From positions 80,171,160-80,235,159 of the forward strand of contig JBANSL010000005.1 of the NCBI GenBank assembly GCA_037127255.1: 64,000 nucleotides of DNA. The letters run 5' to 3'. Made by a program: the position numbers and the translations under genes. Positions 1-10,603 of this stretch are shown in pieces. The DNA comes from Persicaria tinctoria (Eukaryota; Streptophyta; Magnoliopsida; Caryophyllales; Polygonaceae). Every line of letters begins with the position of its first letter. The stretch's first letter is position 1. Under the pieces are notes generated by a model. It had not been told where the DNA came from. It saw nothing but the letters and a program-made list of their open reading frames with translations, and did no database searches.

Positions 1-2170
1 GCTTGTTGGGTATGCTGAGGGTGAGTGAGGCCCAAGGAAGGACACATGGTATACGAATTGCTCCAACGGCTCCGACTATCTCTCATTTATTTTTTGCTGA
101 TGATTGTGTGTTGTTTTTTAGAGCAACCTGTCAACAAGGTACTGAGATTGTTAACATACTCCGTAGTTACGGAGAAGCGTCTAGACAACAGGTGAATTTC
201 TCAAAATCAGAGATGTCTTTCAGCAAGAATGTCGATGCGGGACGGAGGAGTGCCATACAGGAGGTGTTGGGCATCCGGGAGGTGGAGAAACACGACAAGT
301 ATTTGGGACTTCCAACAATGATAGGTAGATCAAAGAAGGCCATCTTTGCGCACCTGAAGGAGCGGGTCTGGAAAAAAGTGAGGGGTTGGAAAGAGAAGTG
401 CCTATCGAGGGCAGGAAAGGAGGTTCTGATTAAATCCATAGCTCAAGCGATCCCCACGTATACTATGTCTTGTTTTCAGCTCCCAGCTGGGTTGTGTCGG
501 GAGATTGAGCAGTTGCTGGGGGATTTCTGGTGGGGGGAGAGTGATGGAAAGAAGAGAGTGCATTGGATGAGTTGGCGTCGAATGTGCCGATCAAAGGGAG
601 AGGGAGGGCTCGGCTTTAGGGACTTGGAGCTTTTCAATCTTGCACTGCTCGCAAAGCAGGGGTGGCGGCTTGTGATGGAACCGGACTCCCTGGTTGCAAG
701 GTTGCTAAAAGCCAAATATTATCCGAACTCAACCTTTCTGCAGGCCACTATATGGTATAATCCAAGCATTACCTGGAGGAGCTTGATGAGTGGTCGAAGG
801 GTGTTAGAAGAGGGCTTGATATGGAGTATAGGCAATGGTAGTGACGTCAATGTATGGGACGATCGATGGATTCCGAGGCCAACCACTTTTAAGGTGGTCG
901 CGAATGCAAGAGAGGGAGATCCAAATTTACGGGTTATCGATCTGATTGAGTGTGATAGCTTCAGATGGGACGCTGCTGCGGTGCGGGAGCTTCTTCTCCC
1001 CTGTGATGCGGAGATCGTGCTCAACATGAGGTTAGTGGACCCGGGTTGTGAGGATCAGCTTATGTGGCATATGAATAGAAATGGATTATTTTCCGTGCTC
1101 TCTGCCTATTATATGCAATTGGAAGCACAGAGAAGAGCGGGTGGTGATTTTGGCCAAGCGGACCGGGTCGAGGAGAAGAGAGCTTGGAAGGCTCTGTGGA
1201 AGCTGAAAACGATTCCGAGGGTCACATCGTTTGTATGACGTGCTGCAAGGGAGATTCTTCCTTGCAAGTTGAATCTGGCAAGGAGGAAGATTACGGAGGA
1301 TGATAGGTGTGATCTATGTGGGAAGCAAGAGACCGGATACCATGCACTGTATGAATGTTATGCAGCTAGAAGTGCCTGGAAGTTGTCGCCCGGGTTGGCT
1401 CGGCACTGGAAGGGTCTAAGAATAGTGAGGGAAGTGTTCCAATGCGTATTTCTCCGGGCACCCATGGAGGAGAGGCAAAGATGGGCTATGGTTCTTTGGC
1501 ACGTTTGGGAAGCGAGAAACAAATGCATATTTGAGCAGGTTGAGAAGCAGCCGAGGGAAGTATTCGCTGAGGCGGAGCGGACTCAGGAGGAATTCGAAAA
1601 GTATGTTGATCATACGCATACGAATCGATCGACTTCTCTTCAACCAGGGCGCACGGTTTGGGAGAGACCAAGGAGGGGCTATGTCAAGTTCAATTGTGAT
1701 GCATCGGTAGCGTAAGGAGGGACAATTATCAGCTTCATTGGGAGGAATGATAGTGGTGAGCTCATCGTGGCAGGACAACGTGAGATCGACTGCACAGCTG
1801 ATGTCGAAGTCGCCGAGGCGGAGGCCATCAGGTGGACAGTCAATATCGCAAAGGAGAGAGGAATGAGGCTATTGCAGATTGAATCCGATTGCATATCGAT
1901 CATCGCAAAGCTCAAGGACAGTTACGCAGGGATCGAAGTGCTGGGAAGGCTGATAGAGGTGATGAAGGATGAAGCAGCCACTTTTGAAGAGGTTGAATGG
2001 AGACATATTAGAAGAGAGGCTAACAAAGTGGCACATGGTCTAGCAGCAGCCCAGCCGGTGATGAATGCACTATATTTTACTGCTTTAGCTTTGCAATCTA
2101 GCGTATATACATTGATGTCGGATGTTATGGGTTTAATTTAAGTGTTGTTTATTCTCAAAAAAAAAAAAAA
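1..2170 (+). mobile_element. LINE (L1-type) non-LTR retrotransposon, 3' part with poly-A tail
   Basis: The window opens inside a LINE. Its reading frame is the C-terminal half of the ORF2 polyprotein, followed by a short 3' UTR and an A-run at about 2158-2170. Directly after the A-run the sequence becomes the LTR of another element, at a point matching about 5066 in that element's 3' LTR. The LINE therefore inserted into the 5' LTR. The 5' end of the LINE and the upstream target-site duplication lie outside the window. Confidence 0.9.
3..2141 (+). pseudogene. LINE ORF2 C-terminal part: reverse transcriptase end, zf-RVT, RNase H; two nonsense codons
   Basis: One continuous frame is broken only by TGA at 1236-1238 and TAA at 1713-1715. 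The translation shows the RT catalytic motif FADD (about residues 31-34) and the conserved plant LINE stretch around KYLGLP. Next come a zinc-binding RT-associated region with CDLC and a following H-x-LYEC, then an RNase H-like domain starting GYVKFNCDASVA and ending with REANKVAHGLA. Known plant L1 elements have this order. The TGA stands where a tryptophan is expected, as a single G-to-A change would give. The protein cannot be made as one chain, so this copy is dead, but decay is light. Confidence 0.88.
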
Positions 2171-2351
2171 CTATTTCTCCCAATTCTCTTCCTCTCTAAT
2201 CTCTGCACTAAGATCTCAGATCTCATTCCTACTTGACATCACTTGCTCGATTGGGGATTTCTGTTACACATCCACCGATCCTCGAGTGTTGTTCGCCTCT
2301 TTCGGACTCTTATAGTCCCTGATTGGCTCTATCCATTCCCGCACCGCATCA
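2171..2351 (+). repeat. 5' LTR remnant (3' portion)
   Basis: This matches 5066-5245 and ends in the usual CA. The upstream half of the LTR was separated by the LINE insertion and lies outside the window. Confidence 0.85.
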
Positions 2352-2364
2352 TTGGTATCAGAGC
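2352..2364 (+). promoter_or_regulatory. Primer-binding site, initiator Met tRNA
   Basis: TTGGTATCAGAGC follows the LTR end directly. TGGTATCAGAGC is the classical plant retrotransposon site complementary to the 3' end of initiator methionine tRNA. Confidence 0.85.
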
Positions 2365-2384
2365 TTTCGACCTCTCGCCGCTCC

Positions 2385-2552
2385 ATGAATGACGAAACTT
2401 GCTACAACGTCGCACTTCAAGGGATGAACAAACGCTTAGACGGAATTCAGGAGGGGCTACAGTCGTTTCTGTCTCGGAACGAGCGTGACTTCGCGGAGAT
2501 CAAAGAGATGCTTCAATCGATGATAAACCGCCTGAGCAATTCGGTTCACTAG
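2385..2552 (+). CDS. Short ORF after PBS, gag-like N-terminal coiled coil
   Basis: The ATG at 2385 opens a 55-residue frame ending at 2552. It has a heptad-like charged stretch (MNKRLDGIQEGLQSFLSR), as often seen at the start of plant Ty3/gypsy gag proteins. It lies just after the PBS, where gag normally begins. It probably is the surviving start of gag or a start of the downstream protein, cut by a stop about 48 bases before the next ORF. The assignment rests on position and coiled-coil character only. Confidence 0.4.
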   Translation: MNDETCYNVALQGMNKRLDGIQEGLQSFLSRNERDFAEIKEMLQSMINRLSNSVH

Positions 2553-2600
2553 AAGCAGTGGGGTGGCTCGTCCCTTCCACCTACAGGACAATTCGAAGAG

Positions 2601-4885
2601 ATGCCAACGTTTGACGTCGTTGCAAATCCAGGTAATGAGGTTGAAGATATTGAGATGACGAAGGATCCAATCCTTGCAAAGGAACTCGTGAACTCAGCTG
2701 CTCACCAAGTGCTCGACGAAATGTCTGCACAAAATAACAGTAATGATATTGAGGTTAATGCTCATTTCAATGAAGTGCTTGATCATGTTGTTTCTCAGTT
2801 GAATAGGGATGTGAAGCGAGATGAGATGGATGAGTTATCGAGTCCATATGAATCTCATTGCACTATACATGAGTATTCATCTATGGGTGTTGAAATCTCA
2901 AAGCAAACTGATGAGATAGCTCAGAAACATGAAGTAGATGAATTCAAAGCATCAAGTGAACTCAATCAGGGTGAAGAAGTACCTCAAATTGAGGTAGAAG
3001 ATGAATCAACGGCTGTAGAAAAGAGCTCTGAGTTGACTGCCTACTAAGTGTTCGGCAAAATGCCAGGAATCATGGAGAAGGGAATTGCAATGCCATGTGC
3101 GTTTCAAAAGGAAATTATGTCATCTGAGAATGTTATGTGCCCAAAGGAAGAGCAAGGTGCCCTGAGTTTTGATCCCGGAGGACCAATGAAGCTTGTGGGC
3201 AACTCTCGTAACCCGATAGATGACGATGTTCAGCAGAAAATTGATTCAGGAAGTGGAGATGAGCCGACTGATTTACACAATTTGCATCATGTTTTTTATC
3301 CTAGAATCACAGCCAAGGGAGTTGATGAGTTCATTCATCTTTTTGAGAAAGCAAGTGTTCCACTCGCACACTCAATGCTAGGTAACTCTTCTGGTGATGT
3401 CGATACCCCTCTTATGCTTGCCTTGGAAGCATCAAGAATCACTAGAGTTATGACTTATGGTTGTGATGAGATGTTGTGTTTTGATCCCGGAGGTGAAATG
3501 ATGCTAAAGGGTCAGATACTATTATTCAAGAGCAAGGATGAGCTGACCAAGAATGATGTTTGAGGCTGATTGCTCTATGTGCAGCCATCGACACCCCACC
3601 AGATGTAGACATCATTGATGTTTTGAAGGGTCTGCTCCGCAGGTGTTCGATGTTGCAAGTTGGTAAGTCCGAGCAAGCTTTGGGGATCACTCATGCTATG
3701 GCCTATGGTGGCGATGAAGTGACATCTTTCGCCCCCGGGGAAATATATTATAATGATCACCACAGATTTTTCGAGCATCAATTAGCACCTTCAAAGCTAT
3801 TGAGCGATACTAAAGAGGCACCAACCTCTGTTTGGAGCTCATATGAATTGTTGATTCTTGATGCTAGTCGTCTCTCTAGTTACCAACCTCTATTTGGAGC
3901 TGCTGGTTTGCTAGAGATCATTCCAGATGTTGCGGCATGTATCGAGCCACTGTCTTTTGATCCTGGCGGTGCATATATGATATTTGATGGTGGTGTTTTC
4001 TTTGGGTATTTGACATTGCTGGATGTGGCTGATCTGCTAGAAAACTCCCAAGTTCATGAAGAGTGTATTGAATTGCCGACGTTTGATCCGGGAGGAAATT
4101 TATATGTGAGTAAAGCCCTTCAATCACCCATTGTTATTGCTAATTTTATTGCTCTGCGTCTGGCTGCATGTTTGAAGGGTGATGGATACTATATTTCTGC
4201 GCATCTTCCTGTCAATTTTCGCAATCACAAGGTGGAGGTAAGTCCCCAGTTAGTGCCACTAGCACTAAACACTCTTGTTATTGATAATGTTAGGCAATAT
4301 GGAGATACTCTTGGTCGTCAGAAATGGACTGAGTATCAATCATACGAGCGAATATATGTGCTGATTTTTTACCCTGGGGGTAAAGGACTTGTGCTTAATG
4401 ATCACGAGTTCTCCTTGTTAGATGAGAGCAGATATTTTCATGCTTATATGACTACTCAGTTTGGGGCTACAGTGATGCAAGAAGTTGAGGTTCTTTGTGG
4501 TTTTAATTTTGGAAAGTTAAAATTCAGTTGGGGTGTTATTGCTAAAGCACATGTTTGTGTTAATATGTTAGCTTTTGATTTAGAGGATCAAAGGGCTCCC
4601 AATCATAATTACAGCTGTTTGAAGATATTGTTGTCATACTTTGTTCAAATGAATCAAGGAGCTCACGTTCATAATGTCAATTATATGGTGACCCTTGTTG
4701 GAGATGAGAACATAACTGAATTCAGGTCACTAACTATTGAAGATGTGCTTCACTCGGTAGATGAGAGCACTATGATTTATGTCTTTGATCCCGGCGGCAA
4801 TCATACAACGGTCACTGCCAAGTTTCTGATATTGGTCACTGCCAAGTTTTTGATAAATGCAGCAGTTGTGTCCCTTGATCATTGA
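2601..4885 (+). pseudogene. Uncharacterised FDPGG-repeat protein of a non-autonomous LTR element
   Basis: I do not recognise this protein. Three open stretches follow one another: 2601-3047 and 3048-3563 share a frame and are split by a TAA at 3045-3047. The third, to 4885, is in the +2 frame and overlaps the second by a few bases, implying a frameshift near 3560. The first part is acidic and Glu/Asp-rich (EVEDIEMTKD, DEMDELSSP). The rest carries seven copies of a short motif with core F-D-P-G-G at about 3168, 3480, 3727 (degenerate FAPGE), 3955, 4082, 4367 (FYPGG) and 4783, spaced 127-417 bases apart. Each is preceded by a hydrophobic or acidic run and followed by a variable segment. No retroviral catalytic motif is visible. 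It fills the interval from PBS to 3' LTR, so it belongs to the element. Confidence 0.6.
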
Positions 4886-4913
4886 GGACAATGATCTTCG
4901 AGGAGCGGAGTAC

Positions 4914-5245
4914 TGATACAGGGCAATAATGGGTTCTTCTTATTATGCATTTTATTAGTGAACCGACCCGGTTCGTTTATTTTATATTTCCTTTTGTTAA
5001 ACCGATTTGCACTCTCCTGTATATAGGGTTGTATTTGCAATTTCAGGAGCAACTAATGAAATACCTATTTCTCCCAATTCTCTTCCTCTCTAATCTATGC
5101 ACTGAGATCTCAGATCTCATTCCTACTTGACATCACTTGCTCGATTGGGGATTTCTGTTACACATCCACCGATCCTCGAGTGTTGTTCGCCTCTTTCGGA
5201 CTCTTATAGTCCCTGATTGGCTCTATCCATTCCCGCACCGAATCA
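4914..5245 (+). repeat. 3' LTR (332 bp) of the FDPGG element
   Basis: It starts TGATACAGG and ends AATCA. The last 180 bases match 2171-2351. A purine-rich stretch (GGAGCGGAG at about 4902-4910) just upstream is the likely polypurine tract. The matching 5' TSD is outside the window, so insertion boundaries cannot be proven from both sides. Confidence 0.8.
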
Positions 5246-5879
5246 GAGAACTCGCTTCAAGATAAAGAGGCCAGGTCAAGATAGAGAGAACGGGAAATAA
5301 AATACCTCGATTTGGGCTTTCGTTCTTCGTTTTGTTCAGGGTTTGTTCCATAGTTACTGAAGAGATGCACTCGGATTCATCACAAAGATTAACCACCATC
5401 GAAGAGTCTCTGATTGCAACCTTCTTTTTCCTCTTCCTGTAACTTCCAGGACAACGACGAGAGGTGCTCTTCCTAGTGCCGGATCGGGGAGGGGTTTGCA
5501 ACTTTCACCGGGAGAGAGAGGGGAGGAGGGGTCGGGTTTATGAAGAAGGAGAAACGAAGCGCCTTCTAAAATTGTACACATATTTGTTTGAGCGGGGGTT
5601 CAAAATGAATTCACGTTTCTTTCGGCGCCTTCTAAATTTTTTTTTTGATGAAAAATGATCTATTTATTCAACAGCCAAATCAGTGAAAACAATATCCCAC
5701 AGATTTAAAGGGAAATCAAGTTCAGAGAAAATAACAAATAAATGGGACAATATCTATTCTTTTAGAGTCAATCCGAGGCTCGGAGAGAGGCTACTCGATG
5801 GTTTCTAATTTTTTTTTTAAAACACATATTTAACATCTATCAAATAAATGGGACAATATCTATTCTTTTTATTATTATT
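5246..5879. other. Unassigned spacer with T-runs and a 29-bp direct repeat
   Basis: No gene is supported here. 5246-5640 is less AT-rich and could be a fragment of low-copy DNA: a minus-strand frame covers 5223-5501 but shows no known domain. A T-run at about 5638-5647 followed by GATGAAAAATGATCTATTTA looks like the reversed tail of another LINE fragment. A perfect repeat of about 29 bases (CAAATAAATGGGACAATATC and onward) occurs at about 5735 and 5840. Confidence 0.4.
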
Positions 5880-5990
5880 TTTTGGTGGGAAAATGTGAGA
5901 GTCAAGCTCTCAAGGAAAAAACGAACATACGGGCTACACAATCACAGAGCGGGGAGTAGCCCTTCCCCTAGCATCCTCATCAACAATAAA

Positions 5991-7123
5991 CTATATCTCT
6001 ACTGGCAGAATTAAAATACTACGTACACCAATCGGAAAAGAAAAGGCGATGGCTGCAAGGGCGTCGGCGACGAAGTTCGCTTCCCTGAAGACATGCCGCA
6101 ACTGGACCTCCCAGTCACAGTTGAGAAAGCTCTGGCACTGCTGTACCAAGTTGGATAGAGGGTGATGAGGTTCAACGCCCTTCTCAAGTAACGTGATTGC
6201 CGTCCTGAAATCAGACTCAACAACCACCTGTTTATAACCTTTTTCCCACGCCATTCGGAGGCCGTCAAGCAACCCCCAGAGTTCTGCCATCGGCACCGTA
6301 CAAATCCCCATACGCCTAACGAAACCGGTGATCCACTGCCCTTCCTCATTCCGCAACACGCCACCTGCCCCGGAGCTACCGTCGGCTGCTACAGCCCCGT
6401 CAGAATTGACTTTAACCCATCTACCATCCGGTCTCACCCACCTAACCTGGATGCTGCGTTTCTCAGCACCCGAGCTCCTGATGCCCATCTTACTCCAGGC
6501 ATTAGCGTACTCAAGTGCCTTTGCCTTAATGAACTGCACTTGATCCACCTTGCACTCATTTCCATTGAAGACCCTGTCATTGCGCCACGTCCAAATCCAC
6601 CATAAGGCCATCGCAAAACGCTCGCCCAGTCCACGTTTTCCACAAGGGTCTGCTTGGCTAGAAGGTTCACTCTAACCCACACTGCGAATGGTGTCTGATA
6701 GAAGGCAGGGCTGCTAGCTAAGCTACCAAATGATTTCCACAGACTACTGATTTTGCAGCAGCTATAAAACAGGTGCTCCATCGTCTCCGCCTGATCCGGA
6801 AACGCCTAACACCTCGGGTCAGTTGTAAGGTGGCGCTGACATCTCTCCTCATTCGTTAGTATTGCTCCACGAAGGACCAACCAAAGAAAGATCCGGACTC
6901 GTTCGGGCACCTTCAACCTCCATATCCTTGTGAACACTTGGGAGTAATTAGAACTCACTGATTGCGCCCACCTGATCATGTCATATGCCGATTTAATAGA
7001 ATAATTCCCATCGGAAGTCCCACTCCAACTCAATCTATCTTCAATTGCATCAGATTCATCCACTCCAATTGCAGACAATTTCAGCAAGCTGGTGGCGGCT
7101 GGGAGTACCGTTTGAAGGGCCTC
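5991..7123 (-). pseudogene. LINE ORF2 C-terminal part: zf-RVT and RNase H
   Basis: On the minus strand, 7087-6806 encodes the zf-RVT region (SIKSAYDMIRWAQ, then IWRLKVPERVRIFLWL). A stop lies near 6808. A second frame (6781-6434) and then 6611-5991 carry the rest, so there is at least one nonsense codon and one frameshift. 6611-5991 is a clear RNase H-like domain: WVKVNSDGAVAADGSSGAGG, then AELWGLLDGLRMAW, VVESDF, and FREANFVADALA near the end. It is the 3' end of the LINE whose RT lies at 14528-15643, now 7 kb away because of the inserted LTR element. Confidence 0.85.
7119..7123 (+). repeat. Target-site duplication GCCTC (left copy)
   Basis: It is identical to 14112-14116. Removing the element and one copy restores continuous LINE sequence. 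Confidence 0.85.
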
Positions 7124-7605
7124 TGATGTCCATTAAAATAGCCATGTTGAAATCCACATTTTAGCTCCTTATTTTATACACTTTGCATATTTCGGGTTGG
7201 GAATATGTCGAATTTATGTAATAAATACTTATTTGCAAGAAATGGAGATCTACATAAGTTTTTGTTTAATATCACAAAATTTGGAGCCATTCCGGGGGAA
7301 AACCAAGAAGCAAAGACGGAAGCTGAGCCTTACTCGATATCGACCAAAGAAGTCCGAGCAGTGCTCTTTTCGACTTGCCCGATCTTCTGTCGACTAACCC
7401 TAGTCGAGATCGAGTACTTGTGGTCGACTTCTGCCGTGAGAATCATCCGCTTCCTAGGATCCGCTGACACGCTTCCTCGTGGATCGATCCTGACTTCCCA
7501 CTGTTACATCAGGAGGAGGTCTTGTAATTATTTGCAAGGGACGGAATCTGGTTTGCTTTGCTTTACTTATATTTTATTTGCAATCTCGATTTCCTCCTTA
7601 CAACA
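7124..7605 (+). repeat. 5' LTR (482 bp, internally deleted)
   Basis: It starts TGATGTCC and ends CAACA. Compared with the 3' LTR it lacks 5 bp near the start, 20 bp around a TCGATATCGA motif, and 1297 bp (12574-13870). These add up exactly to the 1322-bp length difference. The large gap has TGC at both edges, consistent with a microhomology deletion. Confidence 0.85.
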
Positions 7606-7607
7606 AA

Positions 7608-7626
7608 TTGGCGTCGTTGCCGGGGA
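7608..7626 (+). promoter_or_regulatory. Primer-binding site, Asp tRNA
   Basis: TTGGCGTCGTTGCCGGGGA starts 2 bases after the LTR. The Asp tRNA 3' end would pair with TGGCGCCGTTGCCGGGGA, so there is one mismatch. Confidence 0.8.
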
Positions 7627-7688
7627 AGCAATCATTCGCGCCTTAGGTAGTTAAATCTCACGTTTGCTTTGAGTTACTTCGCAGGTGT

Positions 7689-8852
7689 ATGCGCCGTTTT
7701 GGTCAACCACTCGAGTTTGACGGCTTAGATGAACCGGAACGCCTCTTACACGTCCACGCTAAACTAAAAAGATCCATGGCGGCCGCAGAAACACAAGAAC
7801 AGCTGATTGAGAGGCTTCGGAGGGAAATAGCCGCTAAAGATACTGCTCTCACCACTGAGAGAGCAGGAAGGGAACGGAAAGCAGAGCGTGCAAGGCAAGC
7901 AGAAGCTGAGCTTGCCCAATACCCTACCACTACAGAGGACTACATGCACCCGAATCTCGTCGTGCCTGAATCGGCTATTCTAATCCCTCAAAATACTTTT
8001 GAAATTCGCACTCACTTCCTTATTGAACTTAAGAATAATGCTTTTCATGGAAGATTTAATGAATGCCCTCTTGAACATATTACCAATTTTTCTGACATGT
8101 GTCGTACTCTTGCTGAAGGTACTACTCTGGAATATGTCAAGATGAAGGCCTTTCGTTGGTCTCTCGCTAGTCCTGCATTGAAGTGGCTTGAAGGGCTGAA
8201 ACCACGATCCCTCACGACATGGGATCAAGTAGAGCAGGAATTTCTCAACAAATTCTTCCCTCCTGCCAACACAACACTTTTCCGTCAGAAGATTACAACT
8301 TTCAAACAAAAGTCTGGTGAGCCGCTGGCAAAAGCACGGGAACGATATAAGGAACTGCTGCGATCTTGCCCTACTCATGGACAACCACCCTATGTCATTC
8401 AGGAGATATTCTTCAATTCTCTTGACCAAGTCACTAAGGACAGGATTAATCAGTATACTCGATATGAGTATCTAACGATGCCACCAGCTGATGCATGGGG
8501 TGTACTAGACAAGCTCACCAACTACGACAACAAATATGGAGCTTCAACAAACTATGATGATGATGCCTACGCCAGGCCAGCCCCATCCATGCCCCTCTAT
8601 GAGCCTTCCAAGGAGATTGACCAAGATGTCAGGGAGCAGTACTACAGAGACCAGAATCGCAAGCTCATCAAGCAAGTCAAGTATCTCTCTGTCAACCAGC
8701 CTTGCATCAAATGCGGATCACAGCGGAACACCAATACTAAGTGCCCACACACAGAGCAAGTCAGGATGACAGAGACCCAGGAAGAGGTAGCTTACGTAGG
8801 GGGTCCCAATCGCTATATGGGGGGACCAAAGGTTTCAGTAACCACAATGTAA
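7689..8852 (+). CDS. gag: Gag (capsid) of the gag-protease element, frameshifted at its end
   Basis: The ATG at 7689 follows the leader. Residues about 25-75 form a charged coiled-coil-like region, then a Retrotrans_gag-type capsid domain at about residues 95-270: FHGRFNECPLEHITNFSDMC, FRWSLASPALKWLEGL, TTWDQVEQEFLNKFFPP, ERYKELLRSCPTHGQP. The C-terminal part has CIKCGSQRNTNTKCPH, a worn zinc-knuckle-like cluster. After about 8810 homology with the sister element continues in the +2 frame, so a frameshift separates gag from the rest. The role in an active element would be to form the cytoplasmic virus-like particle that packages the RNA. The sister copy is at 36768. Confidence 0.85.
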   Translation: MRRFGQPLEFDGLDEPERLLHVHAKLKRSMAAAETQEQLIERLRREIAAKDTALTTERAGRERKAERARQAEAELAQYPTTTEDYMHPNLVVPESAILIPQNTFEIRTHFLIELKNNAFHGRFNECPLEHITNFSDMCRTLAEGTTLEYVKMKAFRWSLASPALKWLEGLKPRSLTTWDQVEQEFLNKFFPPANTTLFRQKITTFKQKSGEPLAKARERYKELLRSCPTHGQPPYVIQEIFFNSLDQVTKDRINQYTRYEYLTMPPADAWGVLDKLTNYDNKYGASTNYDDDAYARPAPSMPLYEPSKEIDQDVREQYYRDQNRKLIKQVKYLSVNQPCIKCGSQRNTNTKCPHTEQVRMTETQEEVAYVGGPNRYMGGPKVSVTTM

Positions 8853-10600
8853 CCAAGGTGCCCCTAGGAACCCCCCCACCATATAGAGCTCCAGGACATC
8901 TAGAGAGAGATCAACGGAAGGATGATCTACAGATGATCCTTGATGAGATGCGCTGAAATCATGCACAGCAGCAGCAGCCTACAGTCGCCATCAATAATCA
9001 GCTCCAAAATTTCAACACAAGATTTGGGGAGCTGAATACCTGAAAGAAGAACATAGAGACCCAGAAGGGTCAATTCGCGACACAAATTCCATGACCGACC
9101 GGACAACTCCCTGGGCAAACAGAACCAAATCCTAAGGGGAAGACCGGACACGTCGCAGCTATAAAACTCAGGAGCGGGCACCAATTACACGAGCCAGAGG
9201 TTGGAAAGCACCAAGACAAAGCAGAGCAGCAACTCGACAACGAGCAGCAGCAACTCGATGTCGACCAAACCTTGGTCGATATCGAGGAGAAACAACTCGA
9301 CACAGAGGAGAATCCAAGCTCAGACTCGTCTGCACAACCCAGCAACTCGAGATCGAAAATTGTTGTCAATATCGAGCAACCCCTGGTCGATGTTGAGGAG
9401 AAGTTGGCCAATGTCGACGACTCTGCAACACCGCCAACGTCTGTTTTGGCTCCGAAGCAGAAAAAGACACTACCTTTCCCTTCCAAAGCGCTAAAAGATC
9501 CCACTGCAAGTAAGTTTAAACGTTTTGTTAATATGCTTCGAGAACTGAATGTCTCTATTCCTTATACAGAAGCTTTGCAAGAGATGCCTGCGTATGTCAA
9601 ATTTCTCAAGGAGATCCTGAGCAACAAGCGATCCATCTCAGAAATCGCCAGCGAATGCAAAGTGCTCCACTTCCCTGAGAAGAGACCTGACCCTGTTAAG
9701 TTTTCTGTTACTCTGGGATTTGGACAATATAAATATGAGTCCTTGTGTGATTTAGGAGCAAGTGTGAGCATCATGCCCTTATCAATCTGGTGGAAGGTGA
9801 AGATAGGGTCTATAGAGCATGTGGATGCCAAGCTATACATGGCAAACAATACAGTGGTCATCCCTACAGGTATGGTTGAGAATGTCCCTGTCCAGGTTGG
9901 TAAGTTCTTTATCCCCGCCGATTTCCTTATTATAGACTGTGTTGAAGATCCTTCTAGCCCTATTATTCTTGGTAGACCATTTCTAGCTACTGCAGATGCC
10001 AAGATTAGTGTCAAACAACGATTGCTCACCTTCACAATAGCCGATGAGGTCTTAGATTTCTCTTTTGGCCATGAAAAAGAGAAAATTTCATGGCTGGAGG
10101 TGAAGAGCATCAGCAGCCACGGGATCAAGCAAACAACAGAGGAAGGCACCGGAACTCTACTCGACATCGACAAAGACTCCTCGATGTCGACCAAGCTTTT
10201 ACTCGATGTCAACCAAGCTTCCTCGACGTTGACTCCCCCTGCTGAGCACCAGACTTGCCAAGAACCTAAGTATGGGGTCCCTGTACTCGATATCGACCAG
10301 TCTTGCTCGATGTCGACCAACCCTAAGCCCGAAGATTTCTATTTTGGGCCCGAAAAGGTAAGTTCAGGTATGACCTCTACTCCTCCTCAGTCCATTAATA
10401 GATTTATAAATAATTTAAGGGGAGGTAAGGCCCCGTGGCGAGAGAATCTACGGAAAATAAGAGCTAGAAGGAAAAGGAAGGAAGAAAAGGGAGAATCTAT
10501 AAGCAACCACCTATCAACTGAGCTTGCATACTACAATCAGGACCTAGATGATCCAGGAGAAGGGCCAAGCACAAGCGGGCCCCACATTGACAGTCATTGA
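8820..10600 (+). pseudogene. Gag C-terminal linker and aspartic protease
   Basis: Homology runs in the +2 frame from about 8820, with stops near 8956 and in the two following stretches, then is open from 9272 to 10600. The linker carries an Asn/Pro/Lys stretch (TEPNPKGKTGHVAAIKLRSG) typical of Athila/Tat gag ends, then repeated V-D-I-E-type motifs encoded by TCGA-rich repeats. The protease domain covers about residues 145-270 of the open part: CDLGASVSIMP active site, YMANNTVVIPTGMVENV, then PIILGRPFLATADAKI. After it come more TCGA-motif residues (LLDIDKDSSMSTK) and a basic tail. The protease would cleave gag in particles. No RT follows. Confidence 0.82.
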
Positions 10601-10603
10601 ACA

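Larger units (their letters stand above)
2171..5245 (+). mobile_element. Small LTR retrotransposon with FDPGG-repeat protein; 5' LTR cut by a LINE
   Basis: About 180 bases at 2171-2351 repeat at 5066-5245 with few differences, giving the remaining 5' LTR and the matching part of the 3' LTR. The 5' LTR ends in CA and is followed at once by a primer-binding site, TTGGTATCAGAGC, complementary to initiator Met tRNA. The 3' LTR starts TGATACAGG after a purine-rich stretch. The internal region is only about 2.5 kb and has no recognisable protease, reverse transcriptase, RNase H or integrase, so the element is non-autonomous. The lineage is not identified. Confidence 0.8.

Noticed and set aside
5223..5501. 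Minus-strand 92-codon frame as a host gene exon
   Set aside because: It overlaps the 3' LTR end, has no known domain, and no splice context was convincing.
7689..8852. Minus-strand frames within the gag region (for example 7980-8429)
   Set aside because: They are antisense shadows of a gag with clear homology on the plus strand.
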